Source of the DNA: CAKZLS01 sp963771545
GTDB lineage: Bacteria; Pseudomonadota; Alphaproteobacteria; Rhodospirillales; Defluviicoccaceae
DNA length: 64,000 bases
Direction of reading: 5' to 3'
NCBI GenBank assembly: GCA_963771545.1
Contig: CAVYTX010000002.1
Coordinates: 1-64,000, forward strand
The number at the start of each line of letters is the position of its first letter. The stretch's first letter is position 1. A program made the translations under genes and the position numbers. The notes below the pieces were generated by a model that made no database searches, was not told the origin of the DNA, and saw only the letters and a program-made list of their open reading frames with translations. Positions 55,779 to 64,000 of the stretch are shown one piece after another.

Positions 55779-57798
55779 TCGCGTCCGATGTTGCCGTTGC
55801 GGCCGTCTTAGGTTGCGGCAGCGGGACGGCCGCGGCGAGATTGGGAAACGGCAGGGACTTGTGCGGGATCGCCATGGCCTCGACGAAGTGGGCTTGAAAG
55901 GTTGGCTCGACCGCCGTTTCCACCTTCTCGATCCGCCGCGCCAGGGCCTCGATCTCTTGCCGGGCGCCGTTGTTGACGAGGGCGATGCGGGCGCCGGTGC
56001 CGGCGGCGTTTCCGGCCGAGGCGACGCGGGCCAGGTCGCAATCGGGGATCATGCCCAGAACCATGGCGTGCTTGACGTCGATGTGGCTGCCGAAGGCGCC
56101 GGCCAGAACGATGCGGTCGACGGCATCGATCCCGAGGCGATCCATCAGCAGCCGCGCGCCGGCGAACAGCGCCGCCTTGGCCAACTGAATAGCGCGGACA
56201 TCGGCCTGTGTGATATGGATCGGCGGCGGCCCGTCGCAAAGACGGTAGGAATAGGTGCGTCCGTCGGCGGCCACCCGGCCGCTTCTGGTAGCCATCGCGC
56301 CATCGATCAGCCCGTCGGGCGTGACGATCCCGGCGAGATACATCTCGGCGATCGCCTCGATAATCCCGGACCCGCAGATGCCGCCAACACCGATCCCCTC
56401 GATGCTTTCGGCGAACCCCTCCTCGTTCGACCACAGGTCCGAGCCGATCACCCGGAACCGCGGCTCCAGGGTCACGGGATCGATGCGCACGCGCTCGATG
56501 GCTCCCGGCGCCGCTCGCTGGCCGGCGCTGATCTGGGCGCCCTCGAACGCCGGCCCGGTGGGGCTGGACGCGGCGAGCAGCCGGTCGCGGTTGCCGAGCA
56601 CGATTTCGGCATTGGTGCCCACGTCCACCACGAGAGAAATTTCTTCCAACAGATGCGGACCCTCGGACAGCAGCACGGCCGAAGTATCGGCACCGACGTG
56701 GCCGGCGATACAGGGCAGCACGTAGATCCACGCGCCGGGGTGGAGGAGAAGCCCGATGTCGCGCGCCGGAAGATCGAGGCCGTGATCGACGGCGAGCGCG
56801 AACGGCGCGCCGCCGAGTTCCGTCGGGTCAATGCCCAAGACCAGATGATGCATGATCGGATTGCCGACCAGCGTCACTTCCAGAATGTCCTCGACCGTGA
56901 TGCCGGCCTCGGCGGCGACCTGGCCGGCCAGGTCGTTAAGAGCCGCCCGGACCAGCGACGTCAACTCCTTGTCGCCGCCCGGGTTCATCATGACATAAGA
57001 CACGCGGCTCATCAGGTCCTCGCCAAGGCGGATTTGCGGGTTCATCGTGCCGGCGGCGGCGACCACGTCGCCCGTTTCGAGATTGCACAGATGCGCGGCG
57101 ATGGTCGTCGAGCCGACGTCGATGGCGAGGCCATGGAGCGTGTCGCGAAAGCCGGGCCAGACCGACACCAGCCCATGGCCCTGGCGAACGGCGGCCGTCA
57201 CCGACCAGTTTCCCCGGCGCAGCGCCGACTGCAGGCCCGGAAGCACCGTGGGATCGCAGACGAGGCCGGTTAGGCCCCACTGGTCCTCGAGCGCCCGCTC
57301 GAGCCGCCGCAGATCCGACGAGGGATCGTGCATGTCGGGCATCTCGACCTCCACGTAGTGCAGCTTGATCACCGGATCGATGGCGATCTCGCGGACCTCG
57401 GCGCGCTTGCGCACTACTTGGCGGTGAACCTGGCTTTCGAGGGGAACATCGACAACGAGATCGCCGCGGATCCGCGCCTGGCAGGATAGCCGCCGGCCGG
57501 GCGGAAGGGCGCGCCGCGACGCATACCGTGTCTCCGCCTCGCCGATCGCGGAGACGTGCTCGGCCCGCGACGTGATTCCGTGTTTGGGGAAGGCCCCTTC
57601 CGATACGGCGATCTGACAGCGGCCGCAGATGGATCGGCCGCCGCACACCGAATCCACGTCGACGCCCAAGGCGCGAGCGGCCTGAAGCAGCGGCATGCCG
57701 AGCGGAAACCGGCCGCGCCGCCCGGACGGTGTGAAAATAACGATAGCCTCGTTGCCGCCCTCCGGACCGGGTTCCGGCGATGGCTTCGCGTCAGGCAC
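55735..57798 (-). CDS. RACo-type corrinoid activation protein (ASKHA, DUF4445)
   Basis: About 687 residues from a GTG at 57798, which overlaps the previous stop by 8 bp; a longer frame lies inside the upstream gene. The N-terminal ferredoxin domain has a 2Fe-2S set (DSVCGGRSICGRCQ with a later C), then a linker and an ATPase domain of the ASKHA fold (LAIDVGSTTIAAHL, VDVGTNAEIVLGN, GSGIIEAIAEM, LAGAFGSHID). RACo/RamA proteins use ATP to reduce inactive Co(II) corrinoid to Co(I). It is the last gene of the operon. The C-terminal end (RGRRRPSRRRTP) is basic. Confidence 0.9.
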   Translation of the reverse strand: MPDAKPSPEPGPEGGNEAIVIFTPSGRRGRFPLGMPLLQAARALGVDVDSVCGGRSICGRCQIAVSEGAFPKHGITSRAEHVSAIGEAETRYASRRALPPGRRLSCQARIRGDLVVDVPLESQVHRQVVRKRAEVREIAIDPVIKLHYVEVEMPDMHDPSSDLRRLERALEDQWGLTGLVCDPTVLPGLQSALRRGNWSVTAAVRQGHGLVSVWPGFRDTLHGLAIDVGSTTIAAHLCNLETGDVVAAAGTMNPQIRLGEDLMSRVSYVMMNPGGDKELTSLVRAALNDLAGQVAAEAGITVEDILEVTLVGNPIMHHLVLGIDPTELGGAPFALAVDHGLDLPARDIGLLLHPGAWIYVLPCIAGHVGADTSAVLLSEGPHLLEEISLVVDVGTNAEIVLGNRDRLLAASSPTGPAFEGAQISAGQRAAPGAIERVRIDPVTLEPRFRVIGSDLWSNEEGFAESIEGIGVGGICGSGIIEAIAEMYLAGIVTPDGLIDGAMATRSGRVAADGRTYSYRLCDGPPPIHITQADVRAIQLAKAALFAGARLLMDRLGIDAVDRIVLAGAFGSHIDVKHAMVLGMIPDCDLARVASAGNAAGTGARIALVNNGARQEIEALARRIEKVETAVEPTFQAHFVEAMAIPHKSLPFPNLAAAVPLPQPKTAATATSDATTRGRRRPSRRRTP

Positions 57799-58702
57799 TC
57801 GGCCGTCCCTCGCGCCGGCGCCGGCGACGGCCGCCTTCGGCACCTTCGCCCTCGGCCGCCGGCTCGCGGAACCGCCGGATCCAGTTCCGACAGTTCGGAT
57901 CGTGACCCATGACGACATTGGCGCCGAGAACGCCGGTCATTTCCGGCTCGTGCAAGGGATTGGTAATGGCCGACGTCATGCCGGCGCCGATGATCATCGG
58001 GAGAAAACAGGAATTGAGGCCGTGGCGGTTGGGCAGGCCGAAGCTGAAATTGGAAGCGCCGCAGGTGGTGTTGACCTGCAACTCCTCGCGCAGCCGGCGG
58101 ATCAGTCGGAGCGCCATGAGCCCGGCGTCGTTGAGGGCGCCCACCGGCATGATCAGGGGGTCGATCACCACATCGGACTTCGATATTCCATGGTCCTGGG
58201 CGCGCTCGACGATTTTTTTCGCCACCTCGAAGCGGACATCGGGATCTTCGGAAATCCCGGTTTCGTCATTGGAAATGCCGACGACGGCGGCGCCATACTT
58301 TTTCACCAGCGGCAGGACGGTTTCGAGCCGCTCTTCCTCGCCAGTCACAGAATTGACCAGGGGCTTGCCCTGGTAGACGGCCAAGCCGGACTCCAAGGCG
58401 GCGACGATCGACGAGTCGATGGATACCGGCACATCGGCGATCGACTGCACCAGTTGGATCGCCTCGGCGAGAATTCTGGGTTCGTCCGCCATGGGGATAC
58501 CGGCATTGACGTCGAGCATTTGGGCCCCGGCTTCCACCTGGGCCCGGGCGTCGGCCTCGACACGGCTGTAGTCGCCCACCGCCATTTCCGCGGCCAACAG
58601 CTTTCGGCCCGTCGGGTTGATGCGCTCTCCGATGATGACGAACGGCCGGTCGAACCCGATGACCACTTCGCGGGTCGCGGACGTGACGATGGTTTCGGTC
58701 AT
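57791..58702 (-). CDS. Pterin-binding methyltransferase (MtvA/MtgA-like)
   Basis: A 303-residue TIM-barrel protein of the dihydropteroate-synthase superfamily. Key segments: FVIIGERINPTGRK, MLDVNAGIPMADEP, PVSIDSS, LVNSVTGEEER and GASNFSFGLPNRHGLN, the pattern of methyl-THF:corrinoid methyltransferases (AcsE, MtgA, MtvA). It would carry the methyl from methyl-corrinoid to THF. A basic C-terminal tail (GGRRRRRREGRPS) is odd for the family and may come from the overlap region. The gap to metF holds copy 3 of the repeat. Confidence 0.9.
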   Translation of the reverse strand: MTETIVTSATREVVIGFDRPFVIIGERINPTGRKLLAAEMAVGDYSRVEADARAQVEAGAQMLDVNAGIPMADEPRILAEAIQLVQSIADVPVSIDSSIVAALESGLAVYQGKPLVNSVTGEEERLETVLPLVKKYGAAVVGISNDETGISEDPDVRFEVAKKIVERAQDHGISKSDVVIDPLIMPVGALNDAGLMALRLIRRLREELQVNTTCGASNFSFGLPNRHGLNSCFLPMIIGAGMTSAITNPLHEPEMTGVLGANVVMGHDPNCRNWIRRFREPAAEGEGAEGGRRRRRREGRPSA

Positions 58703-58751
58703 GTTCGTTGCCTCCCCTCCTGTTTCAACCGCTCCTCCTTACTTCACTGTA

Positions 58752-59015
58752 ATACCAACGGTCACTAATAATGACCCCTTGTGACGGCCTTTCGAGGTTT
58801 CCGGCAAGGAGCGTGGTGCGCCGTGATGCGGGAGCATCATAAGCGCCGCGCGACGCCGTCCGGAAACCTCGAAAGGCCGCCCGCAGGGTCGTGTTTCACG
58901 CATCCTCGGGGCGTCCGGACCGCTTGACGATGGGTCCCCATCGCCGGCGCGGCCCCTCCTGCCGAGGATGCGGGAAACACGATCACAATGAGTTATTATT
59001 AGTGACCGTTGGTAT
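58752..59015. repeat. Palindromic three-hairpin element, copy 3 (264 bp)
   Basis: The same architecture as copies 1 and 2. Terminal arms start ATACCAACGGTCACTAATAA and pair over 21 bp before the first mismatch; hairpin A (GGCCTTTCGAGGTTTCCGG) is perfect; hairpin B has one mismatch. It lies inside the methyl-transfer operon and its right end provides the final codons and stop of metF. Confidence 0.9.
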
Positions 59016-60023
59016 AACGCTCTGTTTCATGGTCTCCGCGCGAAGCCGCTTCCACGGTTTGCGGCCCCGCAAAATGCCCGACTGGTCGATAATTTCGGCG
59101 ATCTTTTCCTCTTGCCGATAAGCCATCACGTGGACCCCGGATACGCCCGGAATATCGTGGATTTCCTGAATGGTCTCAATACACAGCTTTTTTCCTTCGC
59201 GAGCTTGGCTGGCGGCGCCCTCGAGGCGGGTGATGACGGTGTCGGGAATATGAACGCCGGCCACGTGATGCCGGATCCAGCGCGCCGCGGCGGCGGATTT
59301 AAGCGGGCCGACGCCGACGATGATGAAGCATTTTTCGTGGAGGCCCAGATCGCGGACACGATCCATATAGCGGCGGAACATGGGAACGTCGAAACAGTAC
59401 TGGGTCTGCACGAACTGAGCGCCCGCGGCGATCTTCTTCGCCAGCCTTAGCGGCCTGAAGTCATGGGGAGGAGCGAACGGATTTGCCGCCGCGCCGAGAA
59501 AGAGCCCCGGGGGCGATGTGATCTTGCGGCCCGAAAGGAACCGGAACTCGTCGCGCATCACGCGAATGGTCTGAAGCAGCGACATGCAATCCAGGTCGAA
59601 GACCGGTTTCGCCTGCGGCTGGTCGCCCGCCTGTATTCCGTCGCCCGTGAGGCACAAGACGTTGCACACCCCCATCGCCGCCGCTCCCAGAACATTGCCC
59701 TGGATGGCGATCCGGTTGTGATCGCGGCAAGAAATCTGCAGGACCGGCGCGTATCCGACGCGGGTCAACAAGGCGCAGACGCCGACGCTGGACATGTGGC
59801 AGTTGGCGCCGGAACCGTCGGTGGCGTTGATGGCGTCCACCCAGCCATCGAACACGCTAGCCCGTTCGAGGACCTCCTCGGGATCGGCCGAGTCCGGCGG
59901 ATCGAGCTCGGCGGTGACGGCGAATTCCCCGGCGCGCAACACCCGTTCGAGCCGGCCGCGAGAGGAATGCCCCGGCAATTCCGGCAGAAGGTCGCCGGGA
60001 GCGGCGAACTCATGGTCCTTCAT
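58983..60023 (-). CDS. metF: Methylenetetrahydrofolate reductase (MetF)
   Basis: About 346 residues from ATG 60023. The FAD-binding TIM barrel shows AVTAELDPPDSADPEEVL, VLQISCRDHNRIAIQGNVLGAAAMG, LCLTGDGIQAGD, GAQFVQTQYCFD and FIIVGVGPLKS. In this cluster the enzyme would run in the oxidative direction, methyl-THF to methylene-THF. The last 11 residues (VIPTVTNNNSL) come from palindromic element copy 3, so the original C-terminus has been replaced. It overlaps the MTHFR_C gene by 14 bp. Confidence 0.9.
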   Translation of the reverse strand: MKDHEFAAPGDLLPELPGHSSRGRLERVLRAGEFAVTAELDPPDSADPEEVLERASVFDGWVDAINATDGSGANCHMSSVGVCALLTRVGYAPVLQISCRDHNRIAIQGNVLGAAAMGVCNVLCLTGDGIQAGDQPQAKPVFDLDCMSLLQTIRVMRDEFRFLSGRKITSPPGLFLGAAANPFAPPHDFRPLRLAKKIAAGAQFVQTQYCFDVPMFRRYMDRVRDLGLHEKCFIIVGVGPLKSAAAARWIRHHVAGVHIPDTVITRLEGAASQAREGKKLCIETIQEIHDIPGVSGVHVMAYRQEEKIAEIIDQSGILRGRKPWKRLRAETMKQSVIPTVTNNNSL

Positions 60024-60570
60024 GATGGCGCCCCACGGAAATCGACGCTTTTCGGGACTCCCGTTCGGCGGCGGCGGCGCTGGTCGCGCGCAACCAGGCC
60101 GATGTGCCGCGAAGACTGTGATCGAGGGGTTTCTGCACCACGTTGATGCGATCGCCGTTGACCATCGTCCGGCTTCCCGCCCACGCCTCGACCCAAACAC
60201 ACGGCATGTCCGGTTCGACCTCGCAGTTTCCGTCGGCGCGCACGCCGCCGCAGGGACCGTTGCGCATCCCCTTGGGGCAGTTCATCGGACACGACATTCC
60301 GGTGGACGTGAGCAGGCATTCACCGCACATCCGGCAATCGAACATGAAGCCCTTGATCGCCCGCTCCACCGGTATCATCGGTTTTTCGACCCGGCGATAA
60401 CCGATGGCCCGCCACAACCAATGAAGCCGCAGGAGAGCGTCGGCGAAGATCCGATACAGGGCCTCCAGGAAACGGGCGTGGCGAACCGACCAGCGGCGCA
60501 CTGAAATCCGGTGCGCGGACCTGCGAACGTAACCGGTCCCGGCCGGCTCATAGGCGTCGAACGCCGGCAT
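60010..60570 (-). CDS. MTHFR C-terminal zinc-binding domain protein
   Basis: A 186-residue protein. After a basic, Trp-containing N-terminus it has the Cys-rich core CRMCGECLLTSTGMSC, then CPKGMRNGPCGG, GNCEVEPDMPCVW, matching the MTHFR_C (PF12225) family that accompanies MetF in corrinoid one-carbon systems, where it probably binds iron-sulfur or zinc and links MetF to an electron partner. Its start is 1 bp after the end of the preceding gene's stop codon, and its end overlaps metF. Confidence 0.85.
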   Translation of the reverse strand: MPAFDAYEPAGTGYVRRSAHRISVRRWSVRHARFLEALYRIFADALLRLHWLWRAIGYRRVEKPMIPVERAIKGFMFDCRMCGECLLTSTGMSCPMNCPKGMRNGPCGGVRADGNCEVEPDMPCVWVEAWAGSRTMVNGDRINVVQKPLDHSLRGTSAWLRATSAAAAERESRKASISVGRHHEGP

Positions 60571-60571
60571 G

Positions 60572-60877
60572 TCAGGGATCCTCCCGGCCGCCGGCCCTCA
60601 CCAGACGGTCGAGACGGTCGTCATCGTATTCGTTGGCGAGGCGCAGGCTCGCGGCCTCGGCCTCGGCCTCGATATCGTCACCGCACGAGCGAGGCTCGTC
60701 CCGCCGCCAGTCCGCGAGGTAGGCGTCGCTCGCGTGGGCGCCGGCGCGCATGGCGGCGCGGTCGATGGCCTCCTGGAAGCGGGACGGGAGTTGCCGCTTG
60801 GCGCTCTTGCGGCCCGCCTTGGCGATGATCTGAGCCGGGATATCACGCCAGAAGACGATGGTGAGCTTCGCCAACAC
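60572..60877 (-). CDS. Small 'virulence factor' family protein (PF13769-like)
   Basis: About 101 residues, most likely from a GTG at 60877 (VLAKLTIVFWRDIPAQII); an ATG 39 bp upstream is possible. Key segments are RQLPSRFQEAIDRAAMRAGAH and DAYLADWRR, the family pattern. Despite the name, the role of this family is unknown; it recurs with DUF1638 in methyl-transfer clusters of this type. It overlaps the DUF1638 gene by 35 bp, so it is translated together with it. Confidence 0.75.
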   Translation of the reverse strand: MLAKLTIVFWRDIPAQIIAKAGRKSAKRQLPSRFQEAIDRAAMRAGAHASDAYLADWRRDEPRSCGDDIEAEAEAASLRLANEYDDDRLDRLVRAGGREDP

Positions 60878-61489
60878 TTTGATCCTCTGGGGTGTCCGAA
60901 TCGAGAAACCGCGCAAGACCCTGGAGACCGGTGAACCGGCGCTCGTACATCAGGCCCAGTCGCAGCGCGGCCGCCTTGGCGCCCGCGTCGAGGGCGGGGT
61001 CGTCCACTTGCGCGAGATGGACCAGCAGCCGGTAGTTGCCGAAGTAGTCGCCCAGAAGCTGGGGATAGCGGTCGAGACCCAGGCCCTTGACGATCAATCG
61101 ATCGAAATGCCGAACCAGGTAATCGGTCAGGAAAAAGGTGCCCGGTTCGCGCTCGGCCAGCGCGGCGAAATCGGTTGCGCCGGCATAGAACTCGTAGCAA
61201 TGCGCCCCCGGGATCCGCTCGACGCCCTCCTCTTGGAGCACCGCATCGAGCCTTCCGCCGGTCCCGCAATCGCCGTAGAGAACGAGGATACGATCGTATC
61301 GGCTCTTTGCCGCCCGTATCCTGCCGCGCACGGCCTCGGGGATCTTGGCGGGGCGGTTATGGAGGTCCGCCGGCAGGCACGACAAGTCCATATGGCTCCA
61401 CCCATGGGCCCGTTTCAACGACACCATTTCCCGGGCGAGCGCGCCACACCCGATGATCAGTGTCCGTGGCGGGCGGTTCCGGAAATACG

Positions 61490-61493
<4 letters not shown>
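60843..61493 (-). CDS. DUF1638 protein
   Basis: A 216-residue protein. It starts RTLIIGCGALAREMVSLKR, with LSCLPADLHNRPAKIPEAV, ILVLYGDCGTGGRLDAVL and HCYEFYAGATDF. Several conserved Cys/His (GCGAL, CGTGG, HCYEFY) suggest cofactor or metal binding, and the fold looks Rossmann-like. Family function is unknown, but it is a regular neighbour of MttB/corrinoid pairs. Its ATG overlaps the corrinoid-protein stop by 4 bp (ATGA), showing coupled translation. Confidence 0.85.
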
Positions 61494-62203
<710 letters not shown>

Positions 62204-62532
62204 TCCCGAAGCTCCAGTGCCAGCCTCAAACGCAACACATCACGGTCCCAGCGTAATGCGGTTTTCGCAACCGTCTGTCGTGCTTTGGACAACGATTGTA
62301 TCGAATACGACACGCTGTTCGTGATACCCGCAAGCCCGCCGATCATGATCTCGGCCTGCTGTCCCCCGAGGATCTCGATTTCCAGCTTCGTTGCCGGATG
62401 TTCGACGCCGGTCCTCGCGTAATTGGTTTAAACGGCGCTCTTGGACAACAATGGGACGGGCCTTGGGTAGTTGGGCCGGGAGAGAGAGCATATTTTTCCG
62501 AGGGGTGCCATCGATGAAAGGGCGAGAGAAAC
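62204..62532. other. Divergent control region between the corrinoid-protein operon and mttB
   Basis: About 330 bp with no credible gene. It must hold both promoters. An imperfect inverted repeat, GTATCGAA near 62298 and TTCGTGATAC ending at 62327, is a candidate operator for the GlxA-like regulator. No riboswitch pattern (for example a cobalamin B12 box) was recognised. Confidence 0.4.
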
Positions 62533-64000
62533 ATGAGCGAAACGGATAAGCGAACCGTTCGACGGGGCCGGGAAGCGCGGCGCGCGGCGCGCCAGGAACG
62601 CCTGATCACCAAGTCGCCGTTCATCAAACGCCAGATCCCGCCGATCGAAGTCCTTGGGCTCGAGGGACTGGCGATGATCGAAGGCAACGCCGAGACCATC
62701 CTCGAGGAGATCGGTATCGAGTTCCGCGACGACCCCGAAACCCTGCGCCTGTGGCGCGACGCGGGCGCCGACGTGGACGGCCAACGGGTCCACATCCCGC
62801 GCAGGATGGCATGGTCGCTGCTGCAGACGGCGCCCAGGGAGTTCGTGCAGCATGCGCGCAATCCCAAACGCAGCGTCACCATCGGTGGCGACAACTCCGT
62901 TTTCGCGCCGGTGTACGGACCGCCGTTCGTGCGCGATCTGGATGGAGGGCGCCGCTACGGCACCATCGAGGACTTCCGCAATTTCGTGAAACTCGCCTAT
63001 CTGACGCCGATCATTCACCACTCGGGCGGAACGGTATGCGAGCCCGTGGACCTGGCCGTGAACAAGCGCCACCTGGATATGGTCTACAGCCACATCCGCT
63101 ATTCCGACAAACCGTTCATGGGGTCGGTCACGGCCGCCGAGCGCGCCGCCAATTCGGTTCGCATGGCCGAAATCGTTTTTGGCGATGAATTCGTCGACCG
63201 GAACACGGTGCTGGTCAATCTGATCAATTCGAACGCGCCGTTGGTGTTCGACGGCGCCATGCTGGGATCTCTGCGCACGTATGCCGCCGCCAATCAGGCT
63301 TGTATCGTCTCGCCGTTTATCCTTTCCGGCGCCATGAGCCCGGTGACCATGGCGGGAACGCTCGCCCAGCTGCTGGCCGAAGCGATGGCGGGAATGGCGC
63401 TGACGCAGTTGGTTCGCCCCGGTGCTCCCGTCGTGTTCGGATCCTTCGTCAGCTCCATCTCGATGCAATCCGGGGCGCCCACCTTCGGTTCGCCCGAATC
63501 CACGCTGATGCTGAGCGCCGCCGCCCAATTGGCCCGCCGCCTCGGCGTTCCGTTTCGCTCCGGAGGATCCTTGACCGCGTCCAAGATCCCCGACGCTCAG
63601 GCGGCCTATGAAAGCGCCAACACCTTGCTGCCGACGCTGCTCTCGGGCGTCAATTTCGCTTTGCACGCCGCCGGCTGGCTGGAAGGCGGCCTTTGCAGCA
63701 GTTACGAAAAGTTCGTCATGGACAGCGATCAGCTCGGAATGATGCAGGTGATCGCCCAAGGCATCGATCTCAGCGAGGCGGCCCAGGCCATGGACGCCAT
63801 CAAGGAAGTGGGACCCGGTTCGCACCACCTCGGTTCGGCCCATACCCAGCTCTACTTCGAGTCGGCCTTTTACCGCTCGACGATTTCCGATAACAACTCG
63901 GTCGAACAATGGCAGGCCGAGGGAAGCTTGGATGCCGCGCAGCGGGCGAACAAGCTGTGGAAGGAAATGCTGGCCGGTTACGAAGAACCCGGCCTCGACC
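62533..64000 (+). CDS. MttB-family trimethylamine methyltransferase homologue (3'-truncated by window)
   Basis: 489 residues are visible and the frame is open to the window end. It begins MSETDKRTVRRGREARRAAR. The TIM-barrel sequence shows IEGNAETILEEIGIEFRDDP, GGTVCEPVDLAVNKRH, LSGAMSPVTMAGTLAQLLAE, TFGSPESTLMLSAAAQLARRL and GVNFALHAAGWLEGGL. There is no in-frame amber codon, so it lacks the pyrrolysine of true MttB. Such non-Pyl members (for example MtgB) demethylate glycine betaine or other quaternary amines. The actual substrate here is unknown. Confidence 0.9.
   Translation, partial: MSETDKRTVRRGREARRAARQERLITKSPFIKRQIPPIEVLGLEGLAMIEGNAETILEEIGIEFRDDPETLRLWRDAGADVDGQRVHIPRRMAWSLLQTAPREFVQHARNPKRSVTIGGDNSVFAPVYGPPFVRDLDGGRRYGTIEDFRNFVKLAYLTPIIHHSGGTVCEPVDLAVNKRHLDMVYSHIRYSDKPFMGSVTAAERAANSVRMAEIVFGDEFVDRNTVLVNLINSNAPLVFDGAMLGSLRTYAAANQACIVSPFILSGAMSPVTMAGTLAQLLAEAMAGMALTQLVRPGAPVVFGSFVSSISMQSGAPTFGSPESTLMLSAAAQLARRLGVPFRSGGSLTASKIPDAQAAYESANTLLPTLLSGVNFALHAAGWLEGGLCSSYEKFVMDSDQLGMMQVIAQGIDLSEAAQAMDAIKEVGPGSHHLGSAHTQLYFESAFYRSTISDNNSVEQWQAEGSLDAAQRANKLWKEMLAGYEEPGLD

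Noticed and set aside
62428..63909. Minus-strand open frame of 493 codons at the right end
   Set aside because: It lies antisense to the MttB-family gene, which has full family motifs.
62533..64000. Pyrrolysine-containing MttB
   Set aside because: No in-frame TAG occurs in the visible part, and the region around the expected site reads through with sense codons.

Overview
The window is GC-rich and looks like a chromosome segment of an alphaproteobacterium. Signs of this are the class I PHA synthase, the AtoE and NudC families, the GlxA-type regulator, Fhs, and a pyrrolysine-free MttB/corrinoid cluster of a layout typical of that class. No genus can be named from sequence alone. Several genes are broken by single-base indels: the large repeat protein, a radical SAM gene, an outer-membrane protein, an HNH gene and a transposase. 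Most housekeeping genes are intact. The indels may be assembly errors or real decay.

Layout. 1-7000: the tail of an unidentified gene, then a giant secreted beta-helix/DUF11/RTX protein read leftward. 7.3-17.7 kb: sulfotransferase, ArsC-like reductase, radical SAM protein, Tat-exported multicopper oxidase, a trehalose operon (beta-phosphoglucomutase, OtsB, GH65 phosphorylase) ending in a clear terminator, and a Kef-type transporter. 17.8-23.3 kb: an accessory stretch with a broken outer-membrane protein, a HEPN/AbiU2-like protein beside an HNH protein, an IS66-family element and gene fragments. 23.4-35.8 kb: IalB-like protein, intradiol dioxygenase, small hypotheticals, an epimerase, two Cys-rich exported proteins (one with a P460 c-heme domain), recR-ybaB, phaC, a tandem nuclease-fold protein and trkH. 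35.9-38.9 kb: an AT-richer island with a type II restriction-modification system (Vsr, C5 methylase, GIY-YIG nuclease). 39.1-52.8 kb: CYTH protein, dnaX, the 4.5S SRP RNA, AtoE, nudC, GNAT, a lone MlaF-like ATPase, an eCIS-core (DUF4157) protein, TPR protein, SDR, phhB, a zincin, an SRAP protein and a pentapeptide protein.

52.9-64 kb is a one-carbon region. An MttB-family methyltransferase (cut by the window end) lies divergent from an operon of corrinoid protein, DUF1638, small 'virulence factor' protein, MTHFR C-terminal zinc protein, MetF, pterin-binding methyltransferase and RACo-type activator. Fhs and a GlxA/GbdR-like regulator lie at the far end. Together they could move methyl groups from a methylated amine to a corrinoid, then to tetrahydrofolate, and oxidise them to formate with ATP gain.

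The most striking unexplained structure is a 264-279 bp element present three times (25315, 50556, 58752) in the same orientation. It has long terminal inverted repeats and two internal long hairpins, like a three-way junction. In one copy both terminal arms carry the same matching changes, and another copy supplies the stop codon of metF.
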